This document shows, piece after piece, positions 32,401 to 42,900 of a stretch of DNA of 64,000 nucleotides. Position 1 is the first letter of the stretch, and every line of letters begins with the position of its first letter. The translations under genes and the position numbers were made by a program. Source of the stretch: Pseudocercospora fijiensis CIRAD86 (Eukaryota; Ascomycota; Dothideomycetes; Mycosphaerellales; Mycosphaerellaceae). Under the pieces are notes generated by a model. That model saw only the letters and a list, made by a program, of their open reading frames with translations. It had not been told where the DNA came from and ran no database searches. The DNA lies in contig NW_006921534.1 of NCBI RefSeq assembly GCF_000340215.1, positions 1,265,171 to 1,329,170 on the forward strand. The letters are read 5' to 3'.

Positions 32401-35400
32401 CCATGCTTCTGCACTTCGATCTCATAGTTCTCCTGTGCCTGGATAGCGATCTCGGCCTGGGTCTTGACATCGGCCTGAGACATCTTGACTTCCGCCTGAT
32501 ATTTCGCAATGTCATCTTCGAGACGCTTGATAGTTGTCTCGAAAGAAGCTTTCTGGTCGGCGAGCTGGCGTCCATTGTCGTCTGCCTTGCTGCGTAGTTC
32601 GGACAACTCCGTGTTTGTGGTTGTCAATTCAGAGTTGAGGTCTTCAATGCGCTGCTCGAGCTCTTTGATCTTGGAGTCTTTCTCAGCAATGAGCTGCTCG
32701 GTGTCGTCCTTGTACTGATCAGCGGTCTCCGAGAGGTTGGCAAGCTCCTCTTCAGTAGTCTGTGCAATGGCTCGGAATTGCTCGGCCTGCTGCTTCGCAT
32801 TCTCCAGCTCGGTCTTGGATAGCTCCAGATCACGACGAAGATCGGACAGCTCGAGAGCAAGTCGCTGCTCTGCTGGGACTTCTTCGCCACTGCCGTTCGG
32901 TTGCTGCTGTCCAGCAGTCGTGGGCTCTGCACGGGGCGTAGGCTGAGGCTGGAGAACCTGCACCTTCTCTTCAGCTGAACGGAGCTCGATCTTCAGCTCA
33001 TCAACCCGAGTCTGCAGTTGATCGCGAGCAGTCTTGGCAGCAGACAACTCTTCGCGCACATTGCCAAGGCTCTTGACAAGATCATCGATGCGGGTCCTGC
33101 TTTGACCTTCCTCGTACTGGCGTCTCAAGGCAGCCTTTCTGCTATCTTCGACTTCAGTATTAAGCTTCTTCTTGGTCTCGCCAAGCTCGGACTCTAGCGT
33201 ATCAATGCGTGACTGTAGGCGACGGCGTGTCTCAGATGTCTCCAGTTCTCGCTCGTTCTGAAGATTCTGCAAATCGGTGACCAGCTTGTTTAGTCTAGAT
33301 CGATCATCCAAAAGAGTCCTGTTCTCTTCGTTGAGCCGAGTCTCAATGCGCTTCCAGAGCTCTTTCTCGGCTTTCGTGTTGGCATTCTCGTTCCGCAAAG
33401 ACTCAACCATTGATCGAGCCTCCACGAGCTCTTCCGCCACTTGCTGAGTACGGAGATCCTGCTTTGCGGCTTGCTCAGCCAACTGTTGTGAGCGCTTCTG
33501 GAACTCGTTGTTCTCGTTACGCAATGCAGTGAAGTTTGACTGCAGCATATCGTATCGCTCAGAGGCCAGAGTGAGCTGAGACTGCGCGCGAGCGAGATCA
33601 GCTTGGAGCGTGCTCTTCTCTCGTGCCAGACTGTCGACCTGCTCCTTGAGTTGCCGTCGATCGGTGACCGACTCATTCCGGAACTGGTCGAAGAACGTTT
33701 GCTGCTCCTTGAGTAGCTTGTTGAGGTCATCGACATCTTTGCTGCGTGGTGTTGCTGGCGGACCCACACTGTTGCGCATCGGTGTGCCAGGCGCAACGCT
33801 CTGTCCAAACAACGATTGAAGGTTAGCATCAGGATTGAGTTGTCCGCGATGCTGCAACATGCGTCGGAACATGTCGCGCTCCTTCATGTAGCTGTCGATC
33901 TGAGTAGCCGTGACTTGCAGTTCGTCCTTGTATCGCTCCACCTGCTGTCTCAAGCTCTCCAGCTCCTCGGCATCGGCAGCCGACTGTCGCGCCTTGTCGC
34001 GTGCCTCATCTCCTTCCATCTTCTCACCAAGCTCGCGAGTCAGACGCAAGAGCTTCTCGTTCTGCGATGCAAGATCTGTCACCCCACGGAAGATGACGAG
34101 ACGCTCAGAGATCAACCGCCCAGTGCTTGTCATGGCATCGAGAGTGTCGTCATCAAGCTCACCGCGGGCAGCACGCTCCAACTCCAACCGTTCGTCTGCT
34201 GACATCTCACCCAGACCCTGTTCACGACTCTGAGCTTCAACGAGGAGGATCTTGATCTGAGCAGACATATCTCGCAGCTGTTGTTGCCTGATTGCACTCT
34301 CGCGCAAAGCGGCCTCTGCCTCACCTTGCCAGCGTGTTGACTCTCTAATGGCAGTGTCGCGAGCCTCATTGGCTTCGTCCAAGAGACGCGAGAAGTCGAG
34401 CACTTCGTTTTCCAGGCGTTCCTGTTCTTCCTTGAGGTCTTCAATTTCTGGCTTGCGAGTCTCAAGCTCCGTTACAAGCTCGTCGAGTGCAGTTGAAAGT
34501 TTGTCGGTCCGGCGTCTCTCAGCCTCCAGTTCCTCCTGAGCTTCAGTGTATTTGGTGTAGAGTTGAGTGAAGCTGAGACCATTGACTACCTTCCGCATTG
34601 AGCCCGGCATTGCAGATGGCGAGCCTGCACGGGAGCCATAACGGCCTGGGGTCTGTGGCTCGCCGTTTCGCAACGGAGTACCGGGTCGTGAGAGACGAGG
34701 TTGCTGCTCAAGGCGCTCGACGGTCAGCTCCAGCTCAGCCACGCGACGCTCTGCAGTCTCCTTGTCTCCGCGCTCTGTCTCAATCTCTGCCTGCAAGCGG
34801 CCAATCTCATCAGCAGCTTCGTCTCTGACACGGTCGACTTGAGCCTGCACCTCCTGCAGACGAGCCTTGTGTGTAGCTGCGCTCTGTGCCTGCAGTTCTC
34901 CGAGTCGCTTGCCACTATCGAGCTCAGTCTTGAATGATTGCTCCTTCCGAGCGGCTTCTTCTTGCAAACTAGCAATGCGTGCGAAAGCTTCGTCGGCCTT
35001 AGCTTGCACATCGTCTAGTCGCTGTCGGAGGGTCGTTTCGGTGCGCTTCAGAGCTTCGACGTTGGCGTTGGCGTCTTCCAGGTCGCGTTCAAGAGTGGAG
35101 ATGCGTGCATTCCGTTCCTTCCGGAATTTGGTGTGTTCCTGACTGCGCGTCTGAAGCTCGTTGGCATGCCACTCGTTGTTCTTCTTGAGCAATTCGATTT
35201 CCTGTTGCAGCGACTGTTCCTTGAACTTTTGCGAGGCAGCAGCATTCTCCAGCGATTGGTTCTTTTCCTCCAGTTGACTAATTTCGCGTCGGAGCGCCAA
35301 AATCTTTGAGTGCTGCTCCGATAGCTCCTGAGCGATGCGATCCTTTTCAGCGGACTTGGACTCGACGAGGGCCAATGCTTCGCGATTTGACGTCTCGAGA

Positions 35401-35810
35401 CTCTCGATTCTTTGTCTCAAAGCCTGTGTCTCCGCCGTTGACCCCGAAGAAGATGATCGCAGCTGTTCGAGCTCGGTGGAAAGAGCCTCCCGGGCGGCTT
35501 CGGAGTCATTCAGCTTAATTCTCAATTCCTCAACTTCCTTGTGAGCCTTGGTGACAGTAGCCTTCTGTGCTCTGATTTTCGTTTCTGAAGTGCGAACAGT
35601 GTTGTCTAGCTCGACATCCACCTTCAGCTTCTCCGCCTTCAGCGCATCGAATTCTTGGGTCTTGGCGGCGACAGACTGCAAGAAGTCGTTGACGAGATCT
35701 GTCGTGGGCGCATCGATCAGTGTCTGGATGTCCACCTCGGACACGCCGTATGCCGTCGCGAGGTAGGCCACATCGACCGCCGCCGCCTCGCCTTGCGCGC
35801 GCGTCCGCAT
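29436..35810 (-). CDS. MLP1: Nuclear pore basket protein MLP1/TPR
   Basis: 2,124 aa. The ATG at 35810 (MRTRAQGEAAAVDVAYLATAYG) is preferred over the longer open frame to 36029, because its first residues (DVAYLATAYGVSEVDIQTLI) begin the family-like N-terminus. Almost the whole protein from about residue 50 to 1750 is heptad-rich coiled coil (Glu, Lys, Leu, Gln). The TPR/MLP1-specific block is FTQLYTKYTEAQEELEAERRRTDKL and what follows. The C-terminus is low complexity (Ala/Pro/Ser) and ends with RGG/GGG repeats (SVRGGRGGGLPRGGG). MLP1/TPR forms filaments on the nuclear side of the pore and controls mRNA export quality. Divergent from TFA2 with a 401-bp gap. No intron evident. Confidence 0.93.
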   Translation of the reverse strand: MRTRAQGEAAAVDVAYLATAYGVSEVDIQTLIDAPTTDLVNDFLQSVAAKTQEFDALKAEKLKVDVELDNTVRTSETKIRAQKATVTKAHKEVEELRIKLNDSEAAREALSTELEQLRSSSSGSTAETQALRQRIESLETSNREALALVESKSAEKDRIAQELSEQHSKILALRREISQLEEKNQSLENAAASQKFKEQSLQQEIELLKKNNEWHANELQTRSQEHTKFRKERNARISTLERDLEDANANVEALKRTETTLRQRLDDVQAKADEAFARIASLQEEAARKEQSFKTELDSGKRLGELQAQSAATHKARLQEVQAQVDRVRDEAADEIGRLQAEIETERGDKETAERRVAELELTVERLEQQPRLSRPGTPLRNGEPQTPGRYGSRAGSPSAMPGSMRKVVNGLSFTQLYTKYTEAQEELEAERRRTDKLSTALDELVTELETRKPEIEDLKEEQERLENEVLDFSRLLDEANEARDTAIRESTRWQGEAEAALRESAIRQQQLRDMSAQIKILLVEAQSREQGLGEMSADERLELERAARGELDDDTLDAMTSTGRLISERLVIFRGVTDLASQNEKLLRLTRELGEKMEGDEARDKARQSAADAEELESLRQQVERYKDELQVTATQIDSYMKERDMFRRMLQHRGQLNPDANLQSLFGQSVAPGTPMRNSVGPPATPRSKDVDDLNKLLKEQQTFFDQFRNESVTDRRQLKEQVDSLAREKSTLQADLARAQSQLTLASERYDMLQSNFTALRNENNEFQKRSQQLAEQAAKQDLRTQQVAEELVEARSMVESLRNENANTKAEKELWKRIETRLNEENRTLLDDRSRLNKLVTDLQNLQNERELETSETRRRLQSRIDTLESELGETKKKLNTEVEDSRKAALRRQYEEGQSRTRIDDLVKSLGNVREELSAAKTARDQLQTRVDELKIELRSAEEKVQVLQPQPTPRAEPTTAGQQQPNGSGEEVPAEQRLALELSDLRRDLELSKTELENAKQQAEQFRAIAQTTEEELANLSETADQYKDDTEQLIAEKDSKIKELEQRIEDLNSELTTTNTELSELRSKADDNGRQLADQKASFETTIKRLEDDIAKYQAEVKMSQADVKTQAEIAIQAQENYEIEVQKHGEATKVLQEIRSEYNKVRTEVAGAKAEAEAAKISLQQAEESWAEQRDQFERELEEVKRRRQDTDEQNKLLHQQMESFSNELAALRQGRAAALADGQTREGTPSTSGNDSNLQEVINYLRREKEIVDVQYELSTQEAKRLQQQLEYAQNQLEEARQKLADERRQSAEKASAENSTNKLMQTIEELNTYREATTTLRNDARQAREKLEEKTKQVDRLLEEIEPLKSRVGELEGELESKDGEMKLLQDDRDHWRERTQNIISKYDRVDPAELEEMKKRLEELKAENERLEIETSSVAELREQVSGHEALVEALKADWETRRLKLIDQSKTRNTQNKNEINELKQKLEVAENSLKEAQDALASAKSELEQTKTQLEQANIALEEARTKPSKPADDDAEEGEVDEDGAAAGQNEKHAALHARIAEAEANASEHASRVEGLTIELQTTQSRVQELEGQVTDLQQQLSNAKENPTSDQAARSSETLDKLKQELATAQQEVETLRANAASASAQSTVNAEPAPGGKSVADQVAEEVAKLRAELEQQHELAKTQMEEAYKQKSEARDRGLRKQLNDGRERQRIEAQKELREQFDREMQQLKDEHNAALEKLKADHQAEMERLIKEGKAGASQVNASSASDGVKSEGGTSTSVDGLDLANLEISEPQVRFLIHNNRSVKATVASILKSNVEKKTNQLNEQIAAKDEEIKKFTAELEAVKATTSDSATTATSQADDAGSSEKIKDLEQKLAAAEQAKEAAVKQAVDQLNMRSKLMINQKEIAQARWNAIAKAAKETPTMPVKEAFDVAAQAKPPAKPAAGASSAATTPAKPAVAPSPFQAQPAPVKPAFGQPSAPMEPQTQSPKTTTAAPNPQAAVFTPNASTSSNASAPVAANASKPNAPVAPRAQTSGIPAPGGSKLPRAPSRRPSTGELSIQGAARGNHSGIARGGSVRGGRGGGLPRGGGPASNAGVKRSHDGAEPIAGGETKRPRGGGAAGGGS

Positions 35811-36211
35811 ATTGGTGTAGTGTTGTCGTCGTACTACACCATCTCTGTGAATAGTGCTGGCGTGATCGGCGGCCAATGTGAGGGAGCGTGGTGGTGGAGG
35901 TGACGTTGTTTGGCAGGCGCGTCGTTGCGGCTTTGATGTTGTCTGCACGAAGCTCGAATGACAAGGGCCGCGCTTTGACTCTCGGTTGTGCAGAGCCGCA
36001 TCCGGGATAGTGAACTCTATTGTTCGCAACTGCCTTTGACGACGTTGTTAGCTGACTCTGGACTTTCATTTCTGCATGTGACAGTGAGGCAACGCTCGTT
36101 CGCTCATTCACCAACAGTCAGCAGTCACGACCCGAGCTCTGACCTGGAACTCTTCGCTGAACCCTCCAGGTCGTCGCCTTCCACCAACACCTCCGCTATC
36201 CACCACCCACC
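35811..36211. promoter_or_regulatory. Divergent promoter region MLP1 / TFA2
   Basis: 401 bp separate the start codons of two oppositely oriented nuclear genes. A pyrimidine-rich stretch precedes the TFA2 ATG (CTCCGCTATCCACCACCCACC). No TATA-like element is clear. Confidence 0.4.
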
Positions 36212-37078
36212 ATGTCCCTCCAAAAGCAGCTTGCTAGCTTCAAGCAGGAGTATGGTGATGCTACCACGAGAAATATAACTCACTCTCGACCAGCGGCCGC
36301 TGCGCCGGCTCGATCATCAACTCCGAAACCGCTCATAGCCACATCCAGCTCCGACGCCGTCAAGCGCAACCACGATGATGCATTTAGTACCGCACCTGTG
36401 CCAGCGCAAAGCCACGGCGAAGAAATGCTCACTCAAGTGCACTTCGCTATCGAGAAGCTCAAGTCCAACAAGTTGGAGGCCATCACCTTCGACGACCTGA
36501 TCGCCTACCTGTCTCTCCCAAACGACGCCCAGCGCCGAATTCCACTCATCAAGCGCGCACTGCAGGACAGCGACCGCGTAGATTTCATTCCCAAATCTCA
36601 AACCAAATCTGGCAAAGATGCATTCCGCTACCGCCCCAAGCACCCAGTCACAAACGCAGAAGAACTGAAAGACTATCTTGCAAAACAAACCACAGCACAA
36701 GGTATCCCCGTCCGAGAGCTGAAAGACGGCTGGCCAGACTGCGGTCCAGCAATCGACGAATTGGAACGACAACACTTCCTCCTCGCTACTCGCCGCAAAA
36801 AGGATAACTCCGCCAACATGATCTGGCAAGACTCTCCTTCATACCACACACACATTAGTGGCGACTTCAAGGAGTTCTGGTCCAAAACGAAACTGCCTGC
36901 TACGGAAACCGAGATACGTACGGATTTGGAGAAAGCTGGAATCACGCCTACGAGTGTGGTCAAGGAAGTTAGGAACGTGAATATGAAGAAGAAGGACCGC
37001 AAGAAGCCGAATCGGAGAGGTGGCAAGACGACGAATGTGCATATGCACGGTATCCTCAAGGACTATACGAGAAAATAG
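36212..37078 (+). CDS. TFA2: Transcription initiation factor IIE subunit beta
   Basis: 288 aa, no intron. After a Ser/Ala/Pro-rich N-terminus, residues about 72-150 (IEKLKSNKLEAITFDDLIAYL...FRYRPKHPVTNAEELKDYL) and about 150-215 (GIPVRELKDGWPDCGPAIDELERQ) form the two winged-helix units of TFIIE-beta. The C-terminus is strongly basic (MKKKDRKKPNRRGGKTTN), as in the family. With TFIIE-alpha it recruits TFIIH and helps open the promoter for RNA polymerase II. Length and domain order are normal. Confidence 0.93.
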   Translation: MSLQKQLASFKQEYGDATTRNITHSRPAAAAPARSSTPKPLIATSSSDAVKRNHDDAFSTAPVPAQSHGEEMLTQVHFAIEKLKSNKLEAITFDDLIAYLSLPNDAQRRIPLIKRALQDSDRVDFIPKSQTKSGKDAFRYRPKHPVTNAEELKDYLAKQTTAQGIPVRELKDGWPDCGPAIDELERQHFLLATRRKKDNSANMIWQDSPSYHTHISGDFKEFWSKTKLPATETEIRTDLEKAGITPTSVVKEVRNVNMKKKDRKKPNRRGGKTTNVHMHGILKDYTRK

Positions 37079-38120
37079 AATCCAAACTGAATTGCTTTCG
37101 GGTTTCACCAATACTTGGCCACCGCGGAGGGTATAGCATGAATGCAGTTTGAAATTTTTAGCGAGGCGTTGGTGGAACCTGGCTTTGTATGGACGAGGCT
37201 CAGAAAGGAAGGCCTCGAAAGACTGCAGCGACAGCATCGCAGAAGAAAATTTACTTGGTGGCCTCATTCCACACATGTAAAATCACAAGAACACAACATA
37301 AAGATCTTTCAAGTTGTGGTCCACATTCCATTCCACTGCAACCTCTTGCATGGTGAGTACAGTACAGTTTACCCTGCTGCTCCGACTCGACCTCATGAAC
37401 GCAACGCTTGGTCATATCCCTGTGTGCTCACAGCTTCCACGTCTTGAAGGCCGATGGAGCATGTTATGACGCGCACGTGGAAATGGCTAGCGTGGTGCAA
37501 CATCAAACGGGATCGACGCCAGGCTGGAGATGTGAGCGTGGTTTTCGTGCATGGCAGGCCCAGTGCGTTGGTAGAGCACGCTTCCACGCTCGAGCAGTCT
37601 GTGTCGCACAGTGAGAGTGCAGTTTCAGATTATTTCGTCCAGGAGACAAAAGTCCAGATGCCTGAACGTAAGGTAAGCGAGCATTTCTCATTTGTAAGGC
37701 CTCGTGGTCTGGACGCCGTAGATTCAGCCTCGTCCCTGAACGCCAGCTTTGGTAAGTGTGTCGTTTGCAAACGTCCGACTCGTTGTGCCAGTGCCACTCG
37801 GCGCCCTGCATGCGGATCTGCTATAGCCTGTACGAGACAGGCCATATTCTACGTCTCAGCTCAGCAATAGTAGCACATACGCTGTGCTGTGATGCCCTTC
37901 TGCGGTGACAGATGACAGATGCACGTCGGTACCGAGCCGGTAGAGACTGAGCAAGATGGTGTCCGCCGGCCGTCCGGCATTCCACCTGACAAACCTTGAC
38001 CGAATTTGAGACCTCAACGGTGCTGTATGAGTGTTCAGCGCATGTCGTTCCAGAACCACTCCGTTGATCCGTGTATACACACGCTTTAGGTGGATGCCAA
38101 TATGGAGGGCGATATGGTGG
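37079..38120. other. Intergenic stretch before the Harbinger element
   Basis: About 1 kb of non-RIP sequence. The open frame 37454-37870 (plus) and overlapping minus frames show no domain or signal. No gene supported. Confidence 0.45.
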
Positions 38121-38123
38121 TGA

Positions 38124-38149
38124 GGCCCTGTCTACTTGCAACAGGTTAT
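38124..38149 (+). repeat. Harbinger left terminal inverted repeat
   Basis: Pairs exactly with 48600-48625 on the opposite strand; flanked outside by the TGA duplication at 38121-38123. Confidence 0.9.
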
Positions 38150-38638
38150 CGCATAACCTGGCCGTAGATTATAACAACTCTTCCAATAACTAACCTGTCT
38201 TATGCGATAACGGTTATTGAATCGTAGGTTATCGCTGTGCTCGTAAACTCGCTAAGATTATGCTATATATAGTATAATTAGCAAAACTAACTCTTAAGGA
38301 GCTTTTAAGCCTATCCGTGCGCCTAGTAGACTTCCGGCCTAGCGCCGCAGTATCTACCTCTTTCTCTACGTCTTTTATAAAGCTACGAGACTAGCGGTAT
38401 AGCGATCGAGAAGGTATAGGACGGCGGAAGCGAGGATAGAGCGATTATTAGCGGTAGTGTTATCGGTAAGCGCCGTTACTAGCACTATACCGTTACTACT
38501 CGAAGAACTATCTAAATTGCGCCGCCGTACGATATATCGACTACTAGGACGAAGGTCGGTTTAAATAGACCGTAATAAGATAGAAAGCGAGGCGTTTCGA
38601 GTACTATATAGTCCGCCGAAGTACTACTACGAGCGTAC

Positions 38639-38984
38639 TATTACGGTTACTCGCGACAGATCGTTAAGTAACTTCTTATTACGTGCAAGCCGAGGCTTCT
38701 TTAGAGAGGCTAATATAAGCGGGAGGCAGAGACAGAATAATTGGTACAAAGGTAATTCTAATTAGTAAGTAGGTAATATAAGTTGAACGCCTCGAGCTAT
38801 AAGGGCATTCCGGCGTTCCTAAATACAAAGGAGATGTCTTGTCTATAGTCGTAAGCGACGTAAGCGACGCTATCGCTCTCGACCGCTCCTATCGCTCCTA
38901 GTAAGATAGAGCGATAGCTTAGCCTACTAGTCTTAGCGTCGCTCTAAGATTATATAAGGACTCTAACTAATTAGATCCGTAACA
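38639..38984 (-). repeat. Left (3') LTR
   Basis: 346 bp. Differs from the right LTR at roughly a dozen positions, all C/T or G/A changes in CpA/TpG context. The 8-bp terminal inverted repeat is TGTTACGG/CCGTAACA, with a TG-to-TA change at its first dinucleotide. Confidence 0.93.
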
Positions 38985-39057
38985 CTATCCCCCTCCTTAA
39001 GCGGAATAGTCCCTTATTCCGGGACTTTCTAATTCTAACTTCTTTATTATATTAAAG

Positions 39058-39640
39058 TCTACTAAGGATTTGTCTTCTCGCTAGCGTAAGGAAAATATCG
39101 CAAATAATATTCTCGCCGACTGCCTCGAAATACCGATCCGCTACTTCTATTGCGAATAGGCTAATAAACCCTATAAAGTCGATCTTCGTTCCGGTCGCTG
39201 CTCCGAGTGCGCCCTATACGGCTAATCCTATAATATGCAAGTTACTCGTATAGAGTATAAAAAAATCCGGAAGGCGCGCCTAAAGATAGCTAAAGATCTC
39301 GAAGCGGCCGAAGAGGAGGAGGACCTTCTTACGCGGAAGCTTTTCGAGCATCGCGTAAAGGTCCGTCGCTTACGTAAGTCGCTACGTATAAAAGAGGATC
39401 GGGAGATATAAGCTCTTAAGGCAGAAGAAGCCTCTATTTAATAGGCGGAAGAGCTCGAAAGAGAGCTAGGCTCTTCGCCTATAGAGCCGATAATATTCTC
39501 GTTACCTACTAACGAGCCGTTTCCCCTAGATAGCCGATTATAGATGTCGCCTTATAACTAAAGTCGTCTAGATAGGATATCCTAGCCTGTCTCTGAAATC
39601 CCTAGTAGGAGTGCCGAGAGTCTAGTGTCCTAAAGGTATG
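39058..39640 (+). pseudogene. Antisense accessory ORF in the LTR element
   Basis: Opposite in strand to pol, between the chromodomain and the 3' LTR. One frame reads through with a few TAG/TAA at expected Trp/Gln sites. It starts with a Cys-rich region (YFYCE...VDLRSGRCSECALYG) whose paired cysteines suggest a zinc-binding motif. Then comes a long charged coiled-coil-like segment (KIAKDLEAAEEEEDLLTRK, VRRLRKSLRIKEDRE). Proteins of this pattern occur in fungal LTR elements, but their function is unknown. Coding origin is supported by amino-acid composition, not by a family match. Confidence 0.5.
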
Positions 39641-39754
39641 TATTTTCAATGTTTCCTGTCTATTTTATCTTCTAGCTAGTTAGTCTAGTAGTATAATTCT
39701 TAGCTACAAAAGACATAGTTGCTAGGTATGCTATTAGAGTCCCCGCTCCTCGAG

Positions 39755-39840
39755 CTACACTACCCTAGGTCGTTAAGAACTCTAAGGCGCTATAATCGAT
39801 AGGGTCTAAGAGGTCGTAGGTTTAATTCCTATACTAGTTA
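39755..39840 (+). other. tRNA-like relic inside the LTR element
   Basis: Contains an A-box-like TAAGGCGC segment, then GTAGG-TTTAATT-CCTAT, a 5-bp stem with 7-base loop as in a T-arm (B-box GGTTYAATTCC). The middle cannot be folded into a standard anticodon arm, probably because of RIP. It could be a degraded tRNA or tRNA-derived sequence, or chance. Confidence 0.3.
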
Positions 39841-39919
39841 TTTCCTTTTTGTCCGGTTTTGATATTTTTTGATTATCTGCTAACAGTTCTGCAGGTTTTC
39901 TTTTAGTTCCTAAGTGTTT

Positions 39920-42900
39920 TCCGAATATAGGTATCCTTTCTATTTAACAAGGTATTTCTGACCTTACTGATCTAGGATTTCCTCGACTTTAAACTTATTT
40001 TCTTCCTTAGGTTGGAAGTGAAATGTTTTTTAATACGGTGTTTCGGCGTCTGTAGGTTCTAGTATAGAGATATAGAATACTAGGTGGATTTTCGCGTCGT
40101 CCGATAGTTTGAGTCGGTAATTAACTAGTCCTTTAGGCTCATTAATTAAAAATGGCCCGACTTTAATATAGTCTAGTTTCTTAGTCGATCTCCGGGTTTT
40201 TAGATTCTTTGTTAGGAGGTAGACCTTATCCCCCTTCTTTAGCTAAGGTGCTATTTTTCGTTTAGCATTATATAGTCCCGTAATCTTTTCCTAAGACTCG
40301 GCAATTGCGTTTTGCAATTCTTTATATACCTGCTTCAAGTCTTCTAAAGCGACTATCGCTTTATCCGCGTATAGATGCTGTAAATACTGTTCCCCGAACA
40401 GCTGCGGATATTTTCTAAAATTAGCGAAGAATAGTGTCTCTTTCGTAGTCTTAGATTGTTAGTTATTTAGTATAAGTTGTGCTATAGGCAATAGCGATGC
40501 CTAATTGTTTTATGCGTAATTGACGTAGTGCCGTAAGTATACCTCTAAGGCCTGATTCTTAACTTCCGTTTAGCCGTCTGTCTATAGATAGTATACCGTT
40601 AATAGCTTGTACTTAATTCTAAGTGTCGCTGTAAGCGTCTTCTAGTAGTTTGACGTAAAGAGCTTGTCTCTGTCCGTAATATAGGTCTTTAGAAATCCGT
40701 AGTATCGCATAAGTCTATCTAGTACGAGGTATCCGAGTTGCTCTGCCGTACTTGCTTCGTTAGTAGGAATGAAGTGTGTATATTTCGTAAGCCTATCGAC
40801 TATAATAAGTATTATGTCGTAGCTATATCCTATAACCGGATCCTTAGACTTCGGTAGTTTCGTAATAAAGTCTATTATAACTTCGTCCTATAGTTTATCT
40901 AGTAGCGTCCTAAATTAGATATGTCTATATTTAGCGTGTCTATTAGCTTTGTTACGCTAACATTGTGGACATTTCTTAATATATTCTAGAACTCGTTGTC
41001 GCATATGTAGGAATCCGAAGCTTCGCTTAACTAGTTCTATTGTTTTTAAAACTCTAGGATGTCTAAATTCGGGTCCGTCGTAGTGTTGTCGTATATACTC
41101 CGTAACTCGTTCCTTAGGTACTTAGTATTTCCTATATTCGATTGGGAACTGTTCTTCTGTGTCCTAAAGAACTCGTATAATGTAGTTGAATTCTTTTATG
41201 TTAGCACTAAGGCTTCCGTCTTGGTTTGTTTTTAATATCTGCTGCTACACTAGTTCGTAACCCTCTATATAGTCGCTACGGCGGCTTAGTGCGTCGGCTC
41301 GTCCGTTCTCGCGTCCTAGGGTATAGCGGATTTCGAACTTATACTGTCCTAGCAGCTCCGACTAGCGGGCCTATCTTCGGGTTAGTACTTTAGTCGTAGT
41401 AAAGTAAGTTAGATTCTTATAATTAGAAAGAATCGTAAGACTTAGTGCTCCTTCCGCGTATACTCGCTAGTATTGCAGTAATGCAACTATTGCAAGTAGC
41501 TCCTTATTATAGATATCGTAGTTCTATTCCGCGGGTAACATCTTTCTCGAGTAATAGGCTACCGGGTATCGTTTCCCGTTATGCTCCTGTATAAGGTATG
41601 CTCCTATAGCCCTATCCGACGCGTCTGTTTCTATCTAGACCGCCTTATTTCCATCGAATAATCGTAGTATTAGCGCAGAAACGTATTGCTTCTTTAGCTG
41701 CCTAAACGCTTCGTCTTCCTTCGTGCTCTAGTTCTATTTCTTATCTTTCTTTATAAGCTCCGTAAGGGGTGCCGCTGTCTTAGAGTAGCCCTCGATGAAT
41801 TTTCTATTATAGTTAGCTAATCCTAGGAATGATTGTACGTCTTTAACGCATGTAGGCGTTGGCTATTCCTATATTAACTTAGTTTTTTCTAGATCGATCC
41901 TAATTCCTATAGTGCTAATAATAAATCCTAGGAACTTAACTTCCTTCTTATAGAATTCGCATTTCTTAGGTGCAGTCTTAAATCCTACTTAAGTAAATCG
42001 TTCAAAGACGTCCTACACTATTCGTATATAGTCCGCGAGAGCTCCCTTAGTATAGACCAAGATATCGTCTATATATACGATAACGCATATATCTAGAAGG
42101 TCTCGGAGGACTTCGTTTATAAGGTCTTAATATAACGCTAGGGCATTTGTAAGTCCTATAGGCATAACCAAGAATTCGTAAAGCCTATATCTTGTTCGGA
42201 ATGCTATTATCTATTCGTATCCAGCTGCTATACGTATTGCGTAAAACGCATCGCGTAGGTCAATCTTCGTATACTAGTCTAATCTAGTTAATCGGTCTTA
42301 CATTTCTTCGATGTTCGGTAGTAGGTACCGATTCTTAATTGTAATGTCGTTAAGTCGTCTAAAATCGACTACTAGCCGTCCTTCGTCTAATCCGGCTTTC
42401 GGAACGAACATTACTAGTAAGGCTGCCGAGGATATCGACTTCCGTATCTAGCCTTTTTCTAATTTCTCTTTTAGCTACTTGTCTAGGGTTTTAAGCTCTT
42501 TCTTAGACATTGCGTATAAGGGTCCCTATAGAGGCTCTTTCCTAGGCTGTAAGTGTATCTTATAATCCTATAGTTGGTGTTTAGGTAAGGCTGCCTTGCC
42601 TCTCTCCTCTTTAAAGAGTCGTTTCTACTTACTATACTCTTTAGGAATATCTAGGTCCGAGATTCTGGTTTTATTCTTCGATAGCGTATAACTTCTATCC
42701 TTCCCGTAATTATTATTATAACCCTCCTAACCTAACGGTAGTGTCGATCCGGGTTGAATACGGTTCTCCGTAATTCCTGTCGACGTAAACGTCTTACGAG
42801 TTATCCTGCGTTTGTTAATCTTATCTGCCTGCGAACGCTGCCGCTATATAGGTTGAATGCCGATTATATAGTCGCATTCCTTAAATGTAAGTACTCCTCT

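Noticed and set aside
37454..37870. 138-codon plus-strand frame
   Set aside because: No recognisable features, and minus-strand frames of similar length overlap it.
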